In this document: piece by piece, positions 33,153-44,127 of the stretch
Position numbering within the stretch: position 1 is the stretch's first letter
Layout: every line of letters begins with the position of its first letter
DNA from: Tiliqua scincoides
Taxonomy: Eukaryota > Chordata > Lepidosauria > Squamata > Scincidae
Direction: 5' to 3'
Assembly (NCBI RefSeq): GCF_035046505.1
Contig: NC_089829.1
Location: forward strand, 8,001,156-8,065,155
DNA length: 64,000 bases
Program-made: the position numbers and the translations under genes
Notes under the pieces: model-generated
Databases searched by the model: none
Told to the model about the DNA's origin: nothing
Seen by the model: the letters and a program-made list of their open reading frames with translations, nothing else

Positions 33153-36100
33153 GTAAGTAGATCTGCTTTGAATTGCATCAGACAGGTCAGTTTTCAATTT
33201 TGCTAGACAAGGACAGTGCACAGGTCTATCTGCTCACCTTCGTACGATATAAATTTAACTGAAAATGGCTTTCCCCACAGAATTCTGGGAATTGTGATTT
33301 CGTAAGAGGGCTGAGAAGTCTCAGTTAGACATCCTGACTCCCCCAACCTACAATTCCCTGGGGAGAGCAATGACTATAATGTCAGTCTGTTATGTGGATA
33401 CGTCTGTTATATGGGACAAAATGTTGATCTTTGTCCCGTATTATGCAATCCTATACACACTTACCTGAGAGCCCCATTGAATACAGTGGTTGGCAACCTT
33501 CAGTCTCGAAAGACTATGGTACAAGCCTACAGTACCCGGTATTCTGAGGAGGTCTCCCATCCAAGTACGAACCAGGCCTGACCCTGCTTAGCTTCCAATA
33601 TCAGACAAGATCGGGAGATAGTGTTCAGTATAGGGAGATGGTTGCCAACCTTCAGTCTGGAAAGACTATGGTATCAGCCTACAGCACCCGGTATTCCGAG
33701 GTGGTCTCCCATCCAAGTACTAACCAGGCCTGACCCTGCTTAGCTTCCAATATCAGACAAGATCGGGAGATCAGTATAGGGAGATGGTTGGCAACCTTCA
33801 GTCTGGAAAGACTATGGTATCAGCCTACAGCACCCGGTATTCCGAGGTGGTCTCCCATCCAAGTACTAACCAGGCCTGACCCTGCTTAGCTTCCGAGATC
33901 AGACGAGATCAGGCATGTGCATACACATGGATCGGATTGAATGGTTAACAGGGACAGATCCAAGGGGGGGCGCCATAGGTGTGCCCCCCAAAAAACTGTT
34001 GTGCCAGTGGGAAAGGGTGCCCGCTGGGATGGGGAGCAAGCCCAAGCACGGCTGGGAGCCCAGGACTACCTGCCTGGAAGAAGCGGCTCCAGAGGGCAGA
34101 GTCAAAATGGGAGTCCAGGTCTTCCCAGCAGGTAGCTCTGAGCTCCAAGTTCAGATGGGAGCACAGGTCCTCAGCCACAGAGGCCAAAGTTCAACCAGAA
34201 GACCTGGTTTACCCCTCTGGTTGACCTGGGCTCTGGAGTTAAGGCAGTGTTCATACTTCACCCCCCCCCCACCCAACACAAACACTGGATCTGCCCCGAT
34301 GTGGCAGGGACATTTTGGAGCAGGACGAGACAAGAACCACCCTTATTCTCCCCAATCCCAAAGTCAGACAATACATTATTTAGGATTAAGCAAAAAAACA
34401 AAAACAAAAAAAACACACACAATTAAAAAAGCAAGTTCTTGAATTCTGCTGAATTCATCATCGGACAGAAGGTAAGCAACAATGTAAGAGGGAATCTAGA
34501 GAACTCTCTGGAACTCAGGACCCCACTTGGTAGACCTGGCCTCCCAGTCTTTCATTCTTAGCTCTCCTTCTTTGGTGTTCCCCCCACATGGTGTCACCCA
34601 GTGTGGTCCACTTCCCCTGCACATCCTAGTGATTCCACTAGTCTCATTGTCTCCTGTCTGTGGATTGTGAATTTTTCTGTTAATGGACAACACAGTGACC
34701 TAAGACATTGAGATCCCTGCTCATGAATGTCTCAGAAAGCATGAGAGGGATCCCCAAAACATGAGAGAAATCCCCATTATGATCCTCTGAGGAAAACGTT
34801 CAAGTGCCCATTCTGGGTTGTGAACGAAACACAAGGAATGCTTCACTGGCAGCCCACATGTTACAAGCACCAAATGAACCTCTTTGTCGTAGGAGAACGA
34901 GTCTCGAGACACTGCACGGTTGATCTGGGGACCACCTGCCTTCCCTGCACAGAGGGCACCTACACGGACCACCCCAATGGCTTGACAGAGTGCCTCAGAT
35001 GTCACAGCTGCGATCCAGGTACAGTAAAAAATAAAGACTCGATGTGGGATGCATTTATCTCAACTTGTCCGTATTTCTGGCTATGCAGAGGGGCTTAGTT
35101 CAAGTTGCAGTTTACTCTCAAGAAAATAATGCTCAAAACTGCTCCATAGCTTTCACCACTGAAAGGACCTTATCTTTGATGCAAAATCAGTATGTCCAAC
35201 TTCTGTAGATGGCTGTCCTGTCAGATTTGATTAAAACTGCCTCTGTTCTGAACGATCTATTCCAGTGTTTCTCTAATTGTCAGTCAGGACCCACTAGGTG
35301 GGTCACAAACCAATTTCAGGTGGGACCCCATTCATTTCAATATTTTATTTTTAATATATTAGACTTGGTGTGATGTGATGGTATGTGACTGCATTTGGGG
35401 GAAATGTCACAGATTTGTACTTTTAACAGGCTACTATGAAGATGCTTTTAACAATGATAGTAAATGGGACTTGCTCCTGAGAAGTGTGGGTAGGAATTCA
35501 GCCTAGGATTGTTAAAAATTTTCCTGCATGGTGACGTCACTTCTGGTCATAACATCACTTTCGGTGGGTCCTGACAGATTCTCATTCTAAAAAGTGGGTC
35601 CCAGTGCTAAAGGAGTGAGAACAACTGATCTATTCAGATTGACTTCCTTGGCAGCCTCTCAGTATTTCATAGAATCATAGAGCTGGAAGGGTCACTCTGA
35701 ACAGAAGAAGCTTGAAAATAGTGTTGTCCCTGAAGCGATGTACATGGATTAGAATGTCTCTGCTAGTGTAGCTTGTACTGCTCTGTTGCATGATGAAATG
35801 GTTGGCAACCTTCAGTCTCGAAAGACTATGGTATAAGTCTACAGCACCCGGTATTCCCAGGCGGTCTCCCATCCAAGTACTAACCAGGCCTGACCCTGCT
35901 TAGCTTCTGAGATCAGACGAGATCGGGCATAATGAATGGAGCTTCATTTCCTGAAAAGGTCTCCCTTGCATCAGATTCAAAACAAACATCTGATCATGGC
36001 TTCCTCCTTCCTTAGCACCTTGAATGTTAACAGTGGTTGTATCCAGGCCCCGGGGCTTTTCTTAGAGTGTCCTTTTTTCTCCCCAAGTCCTGAACTATGC

Positions 36101-38267
36101 TGAGCTTACAAAAGATCAACAGGAAATAAACCTGATGTATTCCACAGGGCAGGGAGTTCCACAGGTTACTATCACAGTCCCTTTTGCTTACGATTTTGCA
36201 GAGATATGTTTGTTGCACAGAGATGATCCGTCCTGTTTCACCCTTTTAGGCAAAAGTATCATATGAGTCTGTGTGTATTTACGGGCCCTCTTCTAGATGC
36301 TCTTTTCAAAAATCTCCTTGACTATCCTCTTCTGTCTCCAGCTGTAACTCCATCAACATCATAAACGCTCAGTCTCTTCCACTGGGTAGGACTCAGCAAG
36401 GGATGCCTCTATACACCAGGATCCCTCCAGCTCTGTGATTCTGTACCTCTGTACTTGCAGGATCTCACCTGAGAATCAAAGAACCATGTACCTATACCAA
36501 GAACACTGTGTGCTCCTGCAGCCCAGGTTACTTCTGCATTCTTTCCAGTGATGGGGGATGTGAATTGTGCCAGAAACACACAGTCTCTCGTCCTGGTTAT
36601 AAGGTGACACAGCCAGGTAAGATGCAGAATCATCATGAAGATGCTCCCCTGGGAGGATCCATTCATTTCTATTGCCGTGCCTCTTAGACCGTACTGCATG
36701 TTGACCGTGATTTTGTGTGAGTGTAGAAAAGCCACAGAATGCAGCACTGCTGGTCGGTTTGCCAAGCTAAATTTTCTTTCCTTCCTGCCCCAGGATCATA
36801 CCCCCTGCAGCCCTGGAATTGCCCCCTCCCTACCCCTGGATCAGCCCTGGCCCTCCCTTGCTCCCTCCATTTGCATGCTCATCAGCCCCTCCTGTTCACC
36901 CCAGTGCGGAGATCACTCCTTCCCTCCTGCCCCTGAGTTTCCCACTGCCTCAGCCCCCTGATTGCCCTCTCTCCAGCCCCTCCTGCCTCCATTCACAGCC
37001 CCTCCAGTCGATTGCCCTATTGATCTTTTCTTTCCTTGCTTTCATTTGAAAAGGCAGGGAGGGTGGAGGAAGGGAGGCAAAAAGTGAAGTGGGGAGACTG
37101 GCTGCCTAGAGTGACCTTTCTCCACTTCCTTCCTTCACTCTCCATGCCTTTTCAAATGGTAGGTTGAGGAAGGGAGGGGAAGCTTAATCACCTCTTACTT
37201 ACTTATCCTTACTTACTGCCGTGGTGACCATGTTGCAGGGTCCTGCCTGGACCAACCATGCTAGGTGGGATTGGCTGGGGATGGTTGGTTGGCAACCTTC
37301 AGTCTCGAAAGGCTATGGTATAAGCCTACAGCACCCGGTATTCCCCGGCGGTCTCCCATCCAAGTACTAACCAGGCCTGACCTTGCTTAGCTTCCGAGAT
37401 CAGACGAGATCGGGCATGTGCAGGGTAATAGTTGCTGAGGAAGTGCACTAAAGGGCAAAACGTGGCTGTCCAGCTGTGTGGTCCAATCAAAGATGCATGG
37501 TTTGTGAGAAGGATCATGCAGAGTGAAGTCCCAATTTTTGGGAAAGCCACCCACTCCTGAGCTCAGTGGCTGCCTTTGGTGTCAGCGGTGGGATTTGCAA
37601 GCTTGGTACCTGAAAAGTCATGCATTGGGAAGGATCAGGGTCAATATGAGAGAGACCAACACATCTCACGGATCGAATGCTATATGTTGTACTCAGATGG
37701 TTCTCATATTCAACCTGTGGCTTTTCTAGATAATGTGACTCAGGTATCAGGGCTGTGAACAACCCTTTCTCTGGTACCTTGGAAAGCTGTCGTCTGTGAC
37801 ATCACTAGGGTTTGCGACACCCGTTGTGGGAAACCAGCCATCACCCCCATGATGGACCTCCTCCCACGCAGTGGGCATGGGTGAGCATGGTGATGCACCA
37901 TTGCCCCGCCCCTGCAGGGTTTTTGGCTATAGCTTTTGTTAGAATAGAGATATTTCAGTGTGGTTTGTTTCACTGCATTGTGCATGAAATTACGCATCAA
38001 ATGATATATAATATGATGATATTATTTGAAAATATCAGGATTTTAAAATTTTTTGGCCAATAGTAGTGTCATCTCCCTGAGCCCGTGACCTCGGGCTGCC
38101 TGCAGTATCTAATGATGCTACTGGCTGTACTCAGTCAGGATAGACATTCCTGAGCTAAGAAGCCAGAGGTCTGACTCTGTAGAAGGCATGTCCACGGACA
38201 CAATTAAGACTGGACCAATAAAATTAGTGGTAAAGTCCACATTTTACTTGCAGAGAGTCCCAGGTTC

Positions 38268-38318
<51 letters not shown>

Positions 38319-39862
38319 AGGTATTTCTATACTGCCTTTCTTGGTCCTCGGATTTCTCCTTAGACTTCATTCAAGGCGGTTTACATAGGCAGGCAATTTA
38401 AATCCCCATAGGGATTTTTACAATTTGAAAGAAGGTTTCTATTTTTCAGGAAACCACAACATTCAGATGTTTCTTTCTTGATCTGATCGCACATTCTGGC
38501 CTCCATCCTCCCATGCTCAGAGCAGATGGAATAGCTCTGCTCAGCTTGTCAGGTGCTTCAAGGTCACACGGTGCCGGTGGCCTCGAACTGGCGACCTTTG
38601 GCTGTTATCTTCAGGCAAATGGAGGCTCAGCCCTCTAGACCAGACCTCCTGCCCAATCCAGGTTCCATCCTGGCACTGAGTGTCTCCATCTAGGGCTGGG
38701 AAAGATGCCTATGCCTGAAAGGCTATAAAGATTCTGCCAGTCAGTGTTGACAATACTGAGCTAGAGGAACCACAGTCAGACTCAGCAAGCAGCTTCAGAA
38801 GCTCGGTTGTGGAACACCTGCTTTGAATGCAGAAGGTCTTGGGTTCAATTCTTAGCAGTGATTCCAGGTAGGGCAGGGAAAGCCCCCATGGCTGAAACCC
38901 TGGAGAGCAGCTACCAGTCAGCGTTGAGTTAAATGAACCAAAGTCAGACTCAGTGGCAAGGCCCCTGCAAGGCCCCCCTCCTCCCAGGCGAAGCCATTCC
39001 GGCATACGTCCTGTTTTGCTCCCATCTCCTGAAATGGCTCCAAAGTGGAGATGGAGGGGTCTCTTGCATGCTGCTGCGGTGAGGCTCCCTGCAAAACTTA
39101 GTGCTTTGCACCCCCTCTAGCTACGCCACTGGTCAGACTCCGCATAAGGCAGCTTCCTATATAACTTCTTGTCTTTTGTTTACAGGCACAGAAACCTCCG
39201 ATACCAAATATGAGCCCTGTCCTCCTAAAACATTTTCAGTCACTGAAAACGCCTCCCTCTGTCAACTTTGGACCAAGTAAGAACCTTGAGCCTTTTCTGC
39301 TGCTGTGATACTGCTGCATGAGTGTCTGATGTTACGCCTTCCTAAATTCTCCATGTCTCTTTCCTGCGACAGACTGTTTCCTTCCTGTTATGCTGGAAAA
39401 GTCAGAGAAAGACCAAAATTGTCATTGCATTATTGGGAGGGAGAGGGGGGTCCAAGTTCGCTTTGCTTTTTTGGTGCCCTTTTGCTTCTGCTCTTAGGAG
39501 ACCATGGGAGGAGCATGATTGGTCTATAATCAATAGAGGCAGGAGGTCTGGTCTAGAGGTTTGAGCCTCCATTTGCCTGAAGATAACATCCGAAGGTCGT
39601 CAGTTCGAGGCCACCGGCACCGTGCGATCTTGAAGCAGCTGACAAGCTGAGCCGAGCTATTCCATCTGCTCTGAGCGTGGGAGGATGGAGGCCAGAATAT
39701 GCGGCCAGATCAAGAAAGAAACATCTGTTGTGGTTGTGGTTTCTTGAAAGATAGAACCTTTCAAATTCCCTATGGGGATTTAAATTGCCTGCCCATGTAA
39801 ACCGCCTTGAATAAAGTCTGAGGAGAAATCTGAGGACCTAGAAAGGTGGTACAGAAATACCT

Positions 39863-39924
<62 letters not shown>

Positions 39925-42751
39925 GGGGGGATGGATGGACTCAAGTGCTGGGACTTGCAGAGTTCATTAAAGTGACCCTAATTCTCTTTCCATCCCTGGA
40001 ACACTGAACGCTAAATGCAGAAGTTCAGCTTTGTTGACTAGCAGCAGGGCATCTGAGAGGAATTTTATCAGGGGGTACAAAGTTTCTTTTGGACCCCTTT
40101 GGAAAGAGGGAGGGGTGAAACGGAGCTGGGGAGGGTGGTGACGGGCAAGCAGAACAGGGGCAGGGAGGGGCGAAACAGGTTAGGGGGAGTGTAAAGGCAG
40201 CTGGAAAAGTCTTTGGAGCCCAGGTCTACCCACCATCAATAGTGTCCCCAGCATCCCGTATGGGCAACAAGTCTGAGTAGATAGGAAAACATAAGATCCT
40301 AGGAAATTTCTGGGTCCCCTCCTTTGTCTCTTGGGCCCCCCTTTGGACCCTGGGCCCGGGTACAAATTACCCCCTTTACCCCCCTCTCCTAGGCCCTGAC
40401 TAGCAGCACAACCCTCTGCAAGTCTACTCAGAAGCGAGTCCTTCTGTGTTCAGTGGGGCTGATTCCCAGGAAAGTGTGCCTAGGACTGCAGCCTCAGTTT
40501 AGCTGAAGAGGTAAAATGCATCCGAATCAGTTGGAAGAGAACTTGCAAATTAACTCAGCAGTGCTTTAGAGGTCTGGCAGTGCTTTGCCAAGGCGACGAA
40601 CTCTTCAAGGACATTTTTGCCAGAGTCACGGCACCAGAATTCTGCCACACTCCCCCCCCCCCAGCTGCGCCCTCTCTAGAAGTGCTGGTTGAAAAGCCCT
40701 GCTCTAGTTTCCAAACCTCACAGTGGGCACAGCCCTCCTTGAGATCCCTGCTGACCTCTTTGAATCTCTGTTCCAGCTGCAGCGAAAAAGGCTTGAAGGA
40801 GAAAAGGGCTGGCAGCAATACATCAGATGCCGTCTGCGAGCCCCACGAGCGCAGTCACACAGCCACAGTTGCTGCATCTGCCTCTTTGGTGATTCTGGTC
40901 TTGCTTGTTGTCGGCATCTTGGTGTACCTAATAAGGCGGAAGAGCAGCGGAAAAGGTAGGTGGGTGGAAGATCAGTGGCACCCAGGGGCACAGTTATTTT
41001 AACACCCCCCTACCCCTGCAGAAGGTCTTAGAAAGTCACTTCCCAGTTTTCAGCAACTAACAGAAGAGCTTTTCTAAGACCACCGGAAAACCTTCTGGGG
41101 GTTGGGAAAGCTGTGCGTGGGCTACCCGGGCCTCAGAAGCCCTCCAAAAAGCACCCATCTGACCCCCATGGCATGGCACCTGTGGCATTTGACCACCCTG
41201 GACTCCTTAGCTATGCCACTTGTGGCAGAATGGACTCTGTTGCTACAAATCCACATTCTGCAACTACTTCTAGCCCCCTTTGCCTCTGAGACCTTCCAGA
41301 GCAGTTAAGAACATAAGAACAGCCCAACTGGATCAGGCCATAGGCCCATCTAGTCCAACTTCCTGTATCTCACAGCGGCCCACCAAATGCCCCAGGGAGC
41401 ACACCAGACAACAAGAGACCTCATCCTGGTGCCTTCCCTTGCATCTGGCATTCTGACATAACCCATTTCTAAAATCAGGAGGTTGCGCATACACATCATG
41501 GCTTGTACCCCGTAATGGATTTTTCCTCCAGAAACTTGTCCAATCCCCTTTAAAAGGTGTCCAGGCCAGACGCCATCACCACATCCTGTGGCAAGGAGTT
41601 CCACAGACCAACCACACGCTGAGTAAAGAAATATTTTCTTTTGTCTGTCCTAACTCTCCCAACACTCAATTTGAGTGGATGTCCCCTGGTTCTGGTGTTA
41701 TGTGAGTTGAATAAAGGAACCTGTTTTATAGGCCGTCTTCTAAAAAGTGCACTTCTGAGACCCCTTTCCATTTCCTTTGCAGACAAGCCTGGAAAACCGG
41801 TGAGTACATCTTCTGAGTCTTCCTATCATGCCTCCCTTAAATGCCCCTTCTTTCTGCCCCTCTGTCCTTCACTGTGTATGTATGTAGAACCTTTACTGGC
41901 ATAAACAAACTATGAAATCTAAGGATCTCTCTCTATATATAGAGAAAAAGAGAGTTGGACATGAGGACTTCTGAGAGGCAAGGAGGCTGCATGTGGCCTC
42001 CCTGTGCCTCAGAATACCTCCCAGATGCAACCAGAAGACTCTTCAGGTGGCCCTTTCAGGCACGGGGTCAACACTCATGTTGTATTGAACCCATGGGTGT
42101 GGAACTCACAGATGAGAAGAGCCCACAGTGTGCCACTTTTCAACAGAGAAGTTCACAAAGTGGTTGACATAGTAAAATAAATCAATAAATAGTTCCCTGT
42201 CCCCAAAGTATTCATACTAAAAGACAGTGGCAGCAGCCACTGGAAAAGATGCTATGCTGGGGTGAAAAGGGACAGTTGCTGTCCCCGTTCTAAATAGAAG
42301 ATGACACCATTTTAAGAGATTCTTCTTTGCCCAGTTAGCAGGTGTGTGTGTGTGTGTGTGTGTGTAAGAGTGGAAGAAAATATGTGGAGGAGAGGAGAGT
42401 AGTAAGCTAGAGCATCTCTCCTGTCCTCCACACTTCATCCCATTCCCCCTCTTCCTTTTATAAGGCAGGGAATGGGAAGAGCCAAGGCTGACCCTTTATC
42501 AGGTAAGTGAGAAGCACTTGGCATGCTGCCTCAGGTGCAGGAAGGTCTTGGGTTCTAATCATGGCCTGATCCTATTGGTTCAAAATGGCTTAGGGATTTA
42601 GTTCCTCTGTATAACCTTTCTTTTTCACTTCACTTTCTTTTTAAAGCAAGAAGCAAATGGAGACTACGTCCATGTTCAAGAGCTGGACACCAATGTAAGG
42701 ACACCTATGCAGGAAACGGCTCCAAACCTTGGGGAGCCGAGTTACGCATGA
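33035..42751 (+). CDS. TNFRSF14: TNFRSF14-like receptor, copy B (exons 33035-33152, 34893-35018, 36461-36616, 39186-39276, 40777-40955, 41783-41799, 42647-42751)
   Basis: TNF receptor superfamily member closest to HVEM, a cell-surface co-stimulatory receptor that recruits TRAF adaptors. All exons have AG/GT borders and consistent phases. With the candidate exon 1 the protein is 266 aa (human HVEM 283). Order: signal peptide, CRD1 (CKPWEYQIKENCCPKC), CRD2 (PNGLTECLRCHSCDPG), CRD3 ([14 protein letters not shown]), CRD4, membrane segment about residues 198-219, then a short tail ending EPSYA. The tail holds P-M-Q-E-T at about 252-256, like the CD40 TRAF2/3 site PVQET. CRD4 lacks its first Cys (Tyr instead), as in copy A. 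The neighbour downstream is PRXL2B, as in mammals. Only the first exon is uncertain. Confidence 0.88.
33487..33915 (-). mobile_element. Tandem array of three 5S rRNA-derived SINE units, antisense
   Basis: Units begin at 33487, 33639 and 33785 with GGTTG(G/C)CAACCTTCAGTCT. Each has the complement of 5S rRNA. Units 1 and 2 share the private variant CCAATATCAGACAAGATCGG, so they arose by local tandem duplication. Confidence 0.9.
33916..34892 (+). other. Copy B intron between CRD1 and CRD2 exons, remainder
   Basis: 33950-34300 is a repeat-like GC-rich stretch with inverted parts (GATCCAAGGGGGG and CCCCCCCACC...TGGATCTG). 34380-34430 is A-rich. No exon seen. Confidence 0.4.
34893..35018 (+). CDS. 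TNFRSF14: Copy B exon: CRD1 end/CRD2
   Basis: 126 bp, phase 1 to 1, between GTCGTAG and GTACAG. It reads ERVSRHCTVDLGTTCLPC then EGTYTDHPNGLTECLRC. Confidence 0.9.
35263..35627. mobile_element. hAT element with perfect TSD ATCTATTC
   Basis: CAGTGTTTCTCTAATTGTCA to GGAGTGAGAACAACTG; ATCTATTC at 35255-35262 and 35628-35635. 365 bp, no transposase. Confidence 0.92.
35797..35933 (-). mobile_element. 5S rRNA-derived SINE, antisense
   Basis: Leader TTGGCAACCTTCAGTCTCGA then TACAGCACCCGGTATTCCCA and AGATCAGACGAGATCGGGCA. Confidence 0.9.
36461..36616 (+). CDS. TNFRSF14: Copy B exon: CRD3
   Basis: 156 bp after GTACTTGCAG, donor GTAAGA. It reads SHLRIKEPCTYTKNTVC then [19 protein letters not shown]. 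The intron flanks are also alignable with copy A. Confidence 0.92.
37268..37430 (-). mobile_element. 5S rRNA-derived SINE, antisense
   Basis: GGTTGGCAACCTTCAGTCTC through CAGCACCCGGTATTCCCCGG to GATCGGGCATGTGCAGGGTA. The best preserved copy, absent from copy A. Confidence 0.9.
37790..38070 (+). repeat. Unclassified interspersed repeat (GGAGATATTTCA family)
   Basis: GGCTATAGCTTTTGTTAGAA, AGAGATATTTCAGTGTGGTT and CATGAAATTACGCATC also occur at 44128-44410, 56200-56400 and, inverted, 58030-58300. Confidence 0.75.
38266..38653 (-). mobile_element. tRNA-derived SINE (type 1), antisense, copy B only
   Basis: Starts with (AAT)n at 38266-38314 and ends with the inverted tRNA head CCTCTAGACCAGACCTCCTG. 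It is inserted in a site that is continuous in copy A (CCCAGGTTCTATCCTGG). Confidence 0.85.
38951..39131. mobile_element. hAT MITE with perfect TSD GTCAGACT, copy B only
   Basis: Ends CAGTGGCAAGG and CTCTAGCTACGCCACTG; GTCAGACT at 38943-38950 and 39132-39139. Copy A has the empty site AAATCAGACTCTGCATAAGG near 4070. Confidence 0.92.
39186..39276 (+). CDS. TNFRSF14: Copy B exon: CRD4 start
   Basis: 91 bp, phase 1 to 2. It reads [20 protein letters not shown] then NASLCQLWT. About 8 of 91 bases differ from copy A. It is flanked on both sides by type-1 SINEs in opposite orientation. Confidence 0.92.
39538..39924 (+). mobile_element. tRNA-derived SINE (type 1), sense, copy B only
   Basis: GGTCTGGTCTAGAGGTTTGA (box A), AGTTCGAGGCCACCGG (box B), body through GTAAACCGCCTTGAATAAAG, tail ACAGAAATACCTG(TATT)n and (ATT)n to 39924. 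Confidence 0.9.
40045..40398. mobile_element. hAT-type element with perfect TSD ACTAGCAG, copy B only
   Basis: CAGGGCATCTGAGAGGAATT to CCCCTCTCCTAGGCCCTG; ACTAGCAG at 40037-40044 and 40399-40406. Copy A reads TTGACTAGCAGCACAAATC uninterrupted (about 4571-4589). Confidence 0.93.
40777..40955 (+). CDS. TNFRSF14: Copy B exon: CRD4 end, stalk, transmembrane segment
   Basis: 179 bp after CTGTTCCAG, donor GTAGGT. It reads [27 protein letters not shown], then a membrane segment with SLVILVLLVVGILVYLI and stop-transfer RRKSSGK. Confidence 0.92.
41306..41706 (-). mobile_element. CR1-clade LINE 3' fragment, copy B only
   Basis: Antisense, from the AAGAACATAAGAACAGC tail to the HNTRTRGHPLKLSV coding region. 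Copy A has the continuous site (CTTTCAAAGCAATTGAATGA near 7137). Confidence 0.9.
41783..41799 (+). CDS. TNFRSF14: Copy B 17-bp micro-exon, juxtamembrane
   Basis: Between CCTTTGCAG and GTGAGT; encodes DKPGKP across the border and restores phase 0. Small juxtamembrane exons are usual in this receptor group. Confidence 0.75.
42342..42365. repeat. (GT)n microsatellite
   Basis: About 12 GT units. Confidence 0.95.
42647..42751 (+). CDS. TNFRSF14: Copy B last coding exon with TRAF-binding motif
   Basis: Acceptor TTTCTTTTTAAAG, phase 0. It encodes QEANGDYVHVQELDTNVR, then TPMQETAPNLGEPSYA and TGA at 42749-42751. PMQET fits the PxQE(T) TRAF2/3-binding consensus. No counterpart was found downstream of copy A. 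Confidence 0.85.
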   Translation, partial: QEANGDYVHVQELDTNVRTPMQETAPNLGEPSYA

Positions 42752-43240
42752 AGCTGAATCGCTCAGGGAATCGAGCCAGGGAAGGACAGACACGGAGCAT
42801 TCGGCCTCCATTCTGCTCTTTGCCGCTTTCCATCATGGACTCATCTTCTGCACCAGCATTCTAAGGACTTGTTTTCCTCTTGAGGAAGGAGAAGGACAGA
42901 ACACACTGAAGCAAAGAAGAAGGCAGAGGGATCGTCAGGGACAGAACTGTGGTGGCAGAAGAGAGCTGTAGAAAAGGGAGATAAGATGGGAAGCGAAAGG
43001 AACTTCACTACAAAGATAAAAGGAAGTTAGCCTCAAAAGCGCACATCTAGAGAGAATAAAAACATTGCTTTTTTTGCAATGCTAAGTATGTGAGTGGGCT
43101 AACACATCTCTGAATTTGAAGGATGCCGTTGTTTTTAAAAGGGGTTCTATAGTAATGGGACATTTTATAAGGTGGAGGTCAAGTTCGTGGCCCTTTAGAT
43201 CCTTCTCTCCTGAAATATATTCCTAAGGAAAATAAATCAC
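42752..43240 (+). other. Copy B 3' UTR with two polyadenylation signals
   Basis: AATAAA at 43055-43060 and 43231-43236. The second is just before the next repeat. Confidence 0.65.
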
Positions 43241-43242
43241 TG

Positions 43243-43445
43243 AGGGCGCAATCTGAACCCCTTATGTCAGTACTTTCCAGCACTGGCATAGCGGTGCCAA
43301 TGGGACATGTGCTGCATCCCATAGTTGGGTGGCACTCACGGAGGCCTCCTCAAAGTAAGGGAATGTTTGTTCTCTTACCTCAGAGTTGCATTGCCCTTAT
43401 GTCAGTGGTGGAAAACACTGACATAAGGGGTTAAGATTGCACCCT
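43243..43445. mobile_element. Palindromic MITE (AATCCTATCC family)
   Basis: AACCCCTTATGTCAGTACTT and its inverted copy (GTGGAAAACACTGACATAAG, GGGGTT) form the arms, with GGAGGCCTCCT in the middle. Confidence 0.65.
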
Positions 43446-44127
43446 AACTATGCTTACTCTAAAGGAAGACACACTGGGTTCAAATGGACTTCTTCCCAGA
43501 TGAGGGTGCAACTTAAATTTGCTTTGAATTGCAGGTGGGGGGGGGGAAGCCACTGTCAAAGCTTGGATTACCAAATCAGAGGGTGCTTAACTGAACTGTG
43601 GAGCTTACCACTGAGCAAAGATCTGACCTGGTGAGAGATCTGCAGAGGCAAACTCTGGGGTCCAAATCTGCCCCCCCCCAGCTTGGAGATGATCGCCCTA
43701 AATTGGGGTCTTAGCAGAAAACAACCCCCAGGGCCCAATGCTGCTTCATCAACCAGACCACAGGACTTCTGTGGAAACTATGGAAATTATATCGCTTGGA
43801 AACCTTATGACTTTATCATAGTCATGATAAAGAAGAGGGAACACAACCCAACTGCATTATGGGATCAATTGTCATTTTTTAAAAAAACCAATCCTATGGT
43901 AACTATATATCTTGAATTTATCTGAAATAAACTGTAAGCCAGTGGATTGTAACTCAAGTTTATCAAGTCACGTAGATGAACTCGGGGTGCCGTCAGTAGC
44001 AAAATCTGTCTGTATTGTAAACTTGTGTTGTGCTGCAACAATCTTGTGCTGTTGAAATGTTGTATGGGTTGCATTTCGTGTGCTTCTGCCTCTCGCATTT
44101 AGAGCATCTCCAAATTATGCCCTGCAG
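43446..44127. other. Intergenic, no feature recognised
   Basis: Unique-looking. Short frames without domains. Confidence 0.4.

Noticed and set aside
33487-33915. Functional 5S rRNA genes
   Set aside because: Only part of the 5S sequence is present, with substitutions, always joined to the same non-5S leader, in dispersed copies: a SINE, not rRNA genes.
118-42751. Assignment of the receptor pair to CD40
   Set aside because: The tail motif is CD40-like, but CRD1-CRD3 wording (ENCCPKC, PNGLTxCLRC, SCSPGYFC) and the PRXL2B neighbour fit TNFRSF14 better.
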